Source: an uncultured bacterium (GTDB lineage Bacteria; Bacillota_I; Bacilli_A; RFN20; CAG-826). Taken from it: 7,301 bases of DNA. Every line of letters begins with the position of its first letter. The stretch's first letter is position 1. The notes beneath the pieces were generated by a model. The model was given only the letters and a program-made list of their open reading frames with translations, was not told the DNA's origin and ran no database searches. The stretch lies in NCBI GenBank assembly GCA_949290725.1, contig CASEST010000032.1:1-7301 (forward strand), given 5' to 3'. Made by a program: the position numbers and the translations under genes. This document shows, one piece after another, positions 4,568 through 7,301 of the stretch.

Positions 4568-5899
4568 TTATAATATATTTAATTCAATTAATTTTTTTCT
4601 TAGCTCATCACTTTTTATAAAATCTTTATCTTCTTTAGATTTTAAATAAGATTTATATAATTCACGTTCATTTTCATTTAATAAACGTGGTTCAATTTTA
4701 ATCCCTAAAATATAAAGAATTTTTAAAACTGTATAATAATCAGCTTTAATAAGCTCGATATTTTTATCTTTTTTTCTTAATTCAAGATTAATTTCTTTAA
4801 TAAGTTCTAATAAATAAGTGATACCATTTGGAATATTAATATCATTGCTTAAAGCTTCTAAAAATGGATTGAGTTTACTTGCTTCTCCCTTAAAAGGAAT
4901 ATTATTTAAATTAAATAATAAAGAAACTTGTTTATTCATCGCTAAAATCTTATCGATTATCGCCTGATTATTTTTTAAAGTCTCATCACTAAAATTAATA
5001 ATTGAACGATAAGGAGCATTTAAAAGCAATAAACGTGTCAAATTAGCACCATATTCTTTAATAGCATCTTTAGCCAAAATTACATTTCCTAAAGATTTTG
5101 ACATCTTATCACCATTTATATCCATCATCGCATTATGAATCCAATAATTAGCTAATTTATTATTTTCATAAGCTTCAGCTTGAGCGATTTCATTTTCATG
5201 ATGAGGGAATTTTAAATCGCTGCCTCCACCATGAATATCTATTAAGCCATTAAAAATTGAATGAATCATTACACAGCATTCAGTATGCCATCCAGGACGA
5301 CCAGCCCCCCAAGGAGAATCCCATTTAATTCCTACCTTAGTATTTTTCCATAATAAAAAATCAAGTGGCGACTTCTTTTTATCATTAACTTCTATTCTTT
5401 TTCCATTGATTAAATCTTCCTTATCAATCTTTGATAAGCAGCCATAATCTTTATCTTTTAAAACATCAAAAAAGACTTCTCTATCATTAACATAGGCACT
5501 GCCAGTTTCAACCAACTTATTGATATAAGCAATTATTTGATTCATATATTCGCTAACGCGAGGGTTTAAGGTAGCTCTTTCAACATTAAAAGCATCTAAA
5601 ACCTTATAATATTCATCAATATAATGATCAGTTAATTCTTTTTCACTAATATTTTCATTTAACGCTTTATTAATAATTTTATCATCGACGTCAGTAAAAT
5701 TAGAAACATAGGAAACTTTATAGCCGACTGTCTCTAAAAATTTTCTTAAAGTATCAAATAAAACTACCGGTCTAATATTTCCAATATGCGGATCATTATA
5801 AACGGTTGGGCCGCAGACATAAATTGATACTTCATTTTCTTTTATCGGATGAAAAACTTCGACTTTGTTCGTAAGTGAATTATAAAATTTAATTTCCAT
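4568..5899 (-). CDS. cysS: Cysteinyl-tRNA synthetase
   Basis: 443-residue class I synthetase (usual length about 460-470) that joins cysteine to tRNA-Cys in the cytoplasm. The Rossmann catalytic domain carries the HIGH box as PHIGN (37-41) and the KMSKS loop at 265-269. The zinc site that selects cysteine is complete: C29 (YVCGPTVYN), C208 (GWHTEC), H233 and E237 (FPHHENE). The C-terminal half is helical with the anticodon-binding domain. It is slightly short at the C-terminus, but no core motif is missing. The ATG is supported because the N-terminus MEIKFYNSLTNK aligns with the family start; there is no Shine-Dalgarno, and the -10 box is only 8 bases away. In Bacilli cysS commonly neighbours mrnC and rlmB; here mrnC is absent. 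Confidence 0.97.
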   Translation of the reverse strand: MEIKFYNSLTNKVEVFHPIKENEVSIYVCGPTVYNDPHIGNIRPVVLFDTLRKFLETVGYKVSYVSNFTDVDDKIINKALNENISEKELTDHYIDEYYKVLDAFNVERATLNPRVSEYMNQIIAYINKLVETGSAYVNDREVFFDVLKDKDYGCLSKIDKEDLINGKRIEVNDKKKSPLDFLLWKNTKVGIKWDSPWGAGRPGWHTECCVMIHSIFNGLIDIHGGGSDLKFPHHENEIAQAEAYENNKLANYWIHNAMMDINGDKMSKSLGNVILAKDAIKEYGANLTRLLLLNAPYRSIINFSDETLKNNQAIIDKILAMNKQVSLLFNLNNIPFKGEASKLNPFLEALSNDINIPNGITYLLELIKEINLELRKKDKNIELIKADYYTVLKILYILGIKIEPRLLNENERELYKSYLKSKEDKDFIKSDELRKKLIELNIL

Positions 5900-5907
5900 A
5901 TTTAAGG

Positions 5908-5916
5908 ATTATAACA
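5908..5916 (-). promoter_or_regulatory. Extended -10 promoter of cysS (near-leaderless)
   Basis: TGTTATAAT (5916-5908) on the minus strand is a perfect extended -10 (TGnTATAAT). The last base of the -10 is 8 bases from the cysS ATG, so the transcript should begin 0-3 bases before the start codon. The -35 position (TAGAAA, 5936-5931) is poor, as is typical of extended -10 promoters. Confidence 0.65.
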
Positions 5917-6062
5917 ATAATGAGACTAATTTTCTATAACTTTGACCTTTAAGTTAACTACAGTCTAATTAAAATTTTAAATTCAGTTTTTTTAGTTAAA
6001 AACAGAATTAAGCCTATTAAGAAATAACATATGATATATTTAACTTTCTAGTCGAAATTTTT
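5917..6062. other. Intergenic region between cysS and the IS30-like remnant
   Basis: No gene. The main structure is an imperfect inverted repeat, AATTC-A-GTTTTT (5980-5991) with AAAAAC-A-GAATT (5998-6009): 11 of 12 bases paired around a 6-base loop. No T-run follows on either strand, so it is not a convincing terminator. It lies about 55 bases before the transposase remnant and could be a relic of an element end. Confidence 0.4.
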
Positions 6063-6083
6063 ATGAAGTATAAGCACTTCATA
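6062..6083 (+). repeat. Hairpin over the start codon of the IS30-like remnant
   Basis: TATGAAGT (6062-6069) and ACTTCATA (6076-6083) form an 8-bp perfect stem with loop ATAAGC. It would sequester the ATG of the transposase. The sequence is partly forced by the conserved MKYKHF codons. Confidence 0.5.
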
Positions 6084-6350
6084 TTAGAAGATAGAAAAAC
6101 AATTTCTCCTAGTATTTCTAAGAAAATGAAATGTATAGTTATTGCTGAAGAACTTGATTATAATCCAGCTTCTATTTCGAAAGAATTGAAAAGAAATGAG
6201 ACCGAATGTACTTGCACACGATATCCGGCGGATGTGGAGTATGCACTATTAAAAAGATTTTCTCACAATTACATTAGCTACGATAAAAATACAACAAATA
6301 TTTATGCAGCCAATTTAGCTACGAAACAAAAGTTGCTCAAGAAAGTATAG
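6063..6350 (+). pseudogene. IS30-family-like transposase, N-terminal remnant
   Basis: A 95-codon frame starting MKYKHFILEDRKTI, the classic opening of Firmicutes IS30-family transposases, followed by a helix-turn-helix of the form IAEELDYNPASISKELKRNE (27-46), which in intact members binds the element's ends. Full-length family members have about 300-380 residues and a DDE catalytic domain; none of that is present, so the piece cannot transpose. The sequence after about residue 48 (two Cys at 49 and 51, then AANLATKQKLL) is degraded or frameshifted. There is no ribosome binding site, and an 8-bp hairpin (6062-6083) covers the ATG. It is on the opposite strand to the housekeeping cluster. The family call is by memory of the N-terminal pattern. 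Confidence 0.75.
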
Positions 6351-6687
6351 ATAAAAAATTAATGTGTCCATAAAAGAGAGTGAATCTAACACTCTTGTAG
6401 CAAAAGTTAAAGAGGGTTTAGAAAATAATAATGATTTTTATTTTTTAATAAGTTTAAAAAGATATTGGTCTTAAAACAAGGGATTAAAATAATTATAAAT
6501 TTATTTAAATAGCTATTTTTTACGTGTGTTCTAGCTACTAGCCTTCTTAGTGCAACACCAAATGCTAAATAATAAAAGGAAATAATAGAATGATATAGGT
6601 AATATTTTGTAGAAAAATAGCTGTAAAAATGTCAGATTTATAGAGAACTATTATGCAGCTTACATAAAAATATATTTATTACAATAA
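6351..6687 (+). other. Gene-free stretch of decayed sequence
   Basis: No intact gene on either strand. A short open plus-strand segment (6355-6474), without a convincing start, reads SIKESESNTLVAKVKEGLEN and then ends at TAA; it may be a fragment of the element in another frame. A 6-bp hairpin, AGAGTG (6377-6382) with CACTCT (6390-6395), lies in it. From 6475 to 6687 all frames are broken by many TAA and TAG codons. The whole stretch looks like neutral decay of an inserted element. Confidence 0.5.
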
Positions 6688-7074
6688 ATGGCGAAAAATA
6701 AGTTAGAAATATGTGATTCTGATTATATTGATTAAGATGGCCATTTCTTTAAACTAAGAATTAATAGTTTAATTAAAGTAAATGGGATAAATATATTTTC
6801 TAATAACATTGAAAATATTTTATCTAAACTTGATGTTAGTTTAGAAAACGCTCTTATTAGAAAAAAGATGAAAAAGAGGAGTAATGGTAAAATTATTCAT
6901 AGTCTTAGGAATAAAAAAACTATTACAAAAGAGGATGCTATTGAATCAATTAATCAAACTATTTTTAATAATTATTAAATTCATCCTAAAAGAAATATTT
7001 TTTTGGTTACTCATCTAAAATATCAATTAGAAAAATTGATTATAAAGAGTTTAAATAAATTTAAAAACGAATAA
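6688..7074 (+). pseudogene. Unrecognised 129-codon frame broken by two TAA codons
   Basis: Starting at the ATG at 6688, one frame runs to a TAA at 7072-7074 with two in-frame TAA interruptions at 6733-6735 and 6976-6978. Between them is an 80-codon open segment, including FFKLRINSLIKVNGINIF, LSKLDVSLENALIRKKMKK and KKTITKEDAIESINQTI, with normal protein-like composition. The tail after the second stop (VTHLKYQLEKLIIKSLNKF) also looks coding. Two stops of the same kind with no frame change suggest point-mutation decay of a roughly 128-residue basic protein. I do not recognise the family. It ends flush against the convergent gene at 7075. It could be a passenger or cargo gene of the IS-like island, or merely chance open frame. 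Confidence 0.4.
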
Positions 7075-7301
7075 CTAAATTAAAAAGGTTTTACTATTAT
7101 TTTCAATATTTTTACCATGATAATCTTGAATATCAAAATTAATAAAAACTTTGTTTATTTCATCTTTATTAATGCTATCAAGTCTTATAAAGAAATAATG
7201 ATAAGTAGGTAAGTCAGTTCCAACATCGCCGTCTTCTTTTTGATTAAATGAATAAAAATTTAAATCAACTAATTTATTATTTTTATTAAAACTAAAACCA
7301 G
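7075..7301 (-). CDS. C-terminal end of an unrecognised protein (partial)
   Basis: The last 74 codons of a gene that enters from the right edge, ending in TAG. The visible residues include VDLNFYSFNQKEDGDVGTDL, YHYFFIRLDSINKDEINKVF and INFDIQDYHGKNIE; the alternation of hydrophobic and polar residues and many Asn, Asp and aromatic residues suggests a beta-rich domain, perhaps of a surface or secreted protein, but no motif is decisive. No membrane segment is visible in this part. It is convergent with the broken frame that ends at 7074, with no gap, and no terminator is evident. Its function cannot be told from this fragment. Confidence 0.7.
   Translation of the reverse strand, partial: GFSFNKNNKLVDLNFYSFNQKEDGDVGTDLPTYHYFFIRLDSINKDEINKVFINFDIQDYHGKNIENNSKTFLI

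Noticed and set aside
5980..6009. Terminator between the IS30-like remnant and cysS
   Set aside because: The hairpin has no T-run on either strand and there is no gene ending next to it.
5917..6062. Possible T-box leader for cysS
   Set aside because: No T-box sequence or specifier hairpin visible, no terminator before the gene, and the promoter lies right at the ATG.
1..7301. CRISPR array, tRNA or rRNA genes, toxin-antitoxin or defence system
   Set aside because: No regularly spaced repeats, no tRNA-like cloverleaf with CCA-type end and no rRNA sequence seen; the only accessory sequence is the decayed island, which shows no recognisable defence domain.

Overview
The window is a core-genome segment of a low-GC Gram-positive bacterium (Bacillota/Bacilli, leaning towards the Mollicutes and related wall-less or gut lineages). 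Three things point there: the strong A+T bias; strong AGGAG-type ribosome binding sites; and the minus-strand gene order cysS - rlmB - sigma factor - rpmG - secE - nusG - rplK - rplA - rplJ - rplL, which is the classical Bacillus-type transcription/translation cluster. The short L11 Pro-loop (PGP form) resembles mycoplasma L11 as I remember it. The Trp codons I checked are all TGG, and every complete gene ends in TAA.

Layout, in minus-strand transcription order (right to left). Positions 7301-7075 hold the 3' end of an unrecognised gene. Positions 7074-6063 hold no intact gene: an IS30-like transposase N-terminal remnant on the plus strand, a gene-free stretch, and a 129-codon plus-strand frame broken by two TAA codons. 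cysS (cysteinyl-tRNA synthetase, 5899-4568) appears to be transcribed from an extended -10 promoter so close to its ATG that the mRNA should be almost leaderless; a strong hairpin terminator follows it. rlmB (rRNA methyltransferase) and a divergent SigH-family sigma factor come next. The mrnC and yacP genes that usually flank rlmB are absent.

A good promoter at 2996-2968 drives rpmG-secE-nusG (L33, Sec translocon subunit, elongation factor NusG), which ends at a terminator around 1950-1908. The promoter for rplK-rplA (L11, L1) is nested inside that terminator hairpin, and the rplK leader carries a hairpin that could be an L1 autoregulatory site plus a possible 12-codon leader ORF. An L10 leader RNA precedes rplJ, which is followed by the start of rplL (L10 and L7/L12, the ribosomal stalk).

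The genes work together in making and running ribosomes: stalk proteins L11/L1/L10/L12, L33, 23S rRNA modification, tRNA-Cys charging, NusG-coupled transcription and SecE-dependent export. I do not see a clearly new multi-gene system. The most interesting signals are regulatory (nested promoter/terminator, leader RNAs, near-leaderless cysS) and the decayed mobile-element island.
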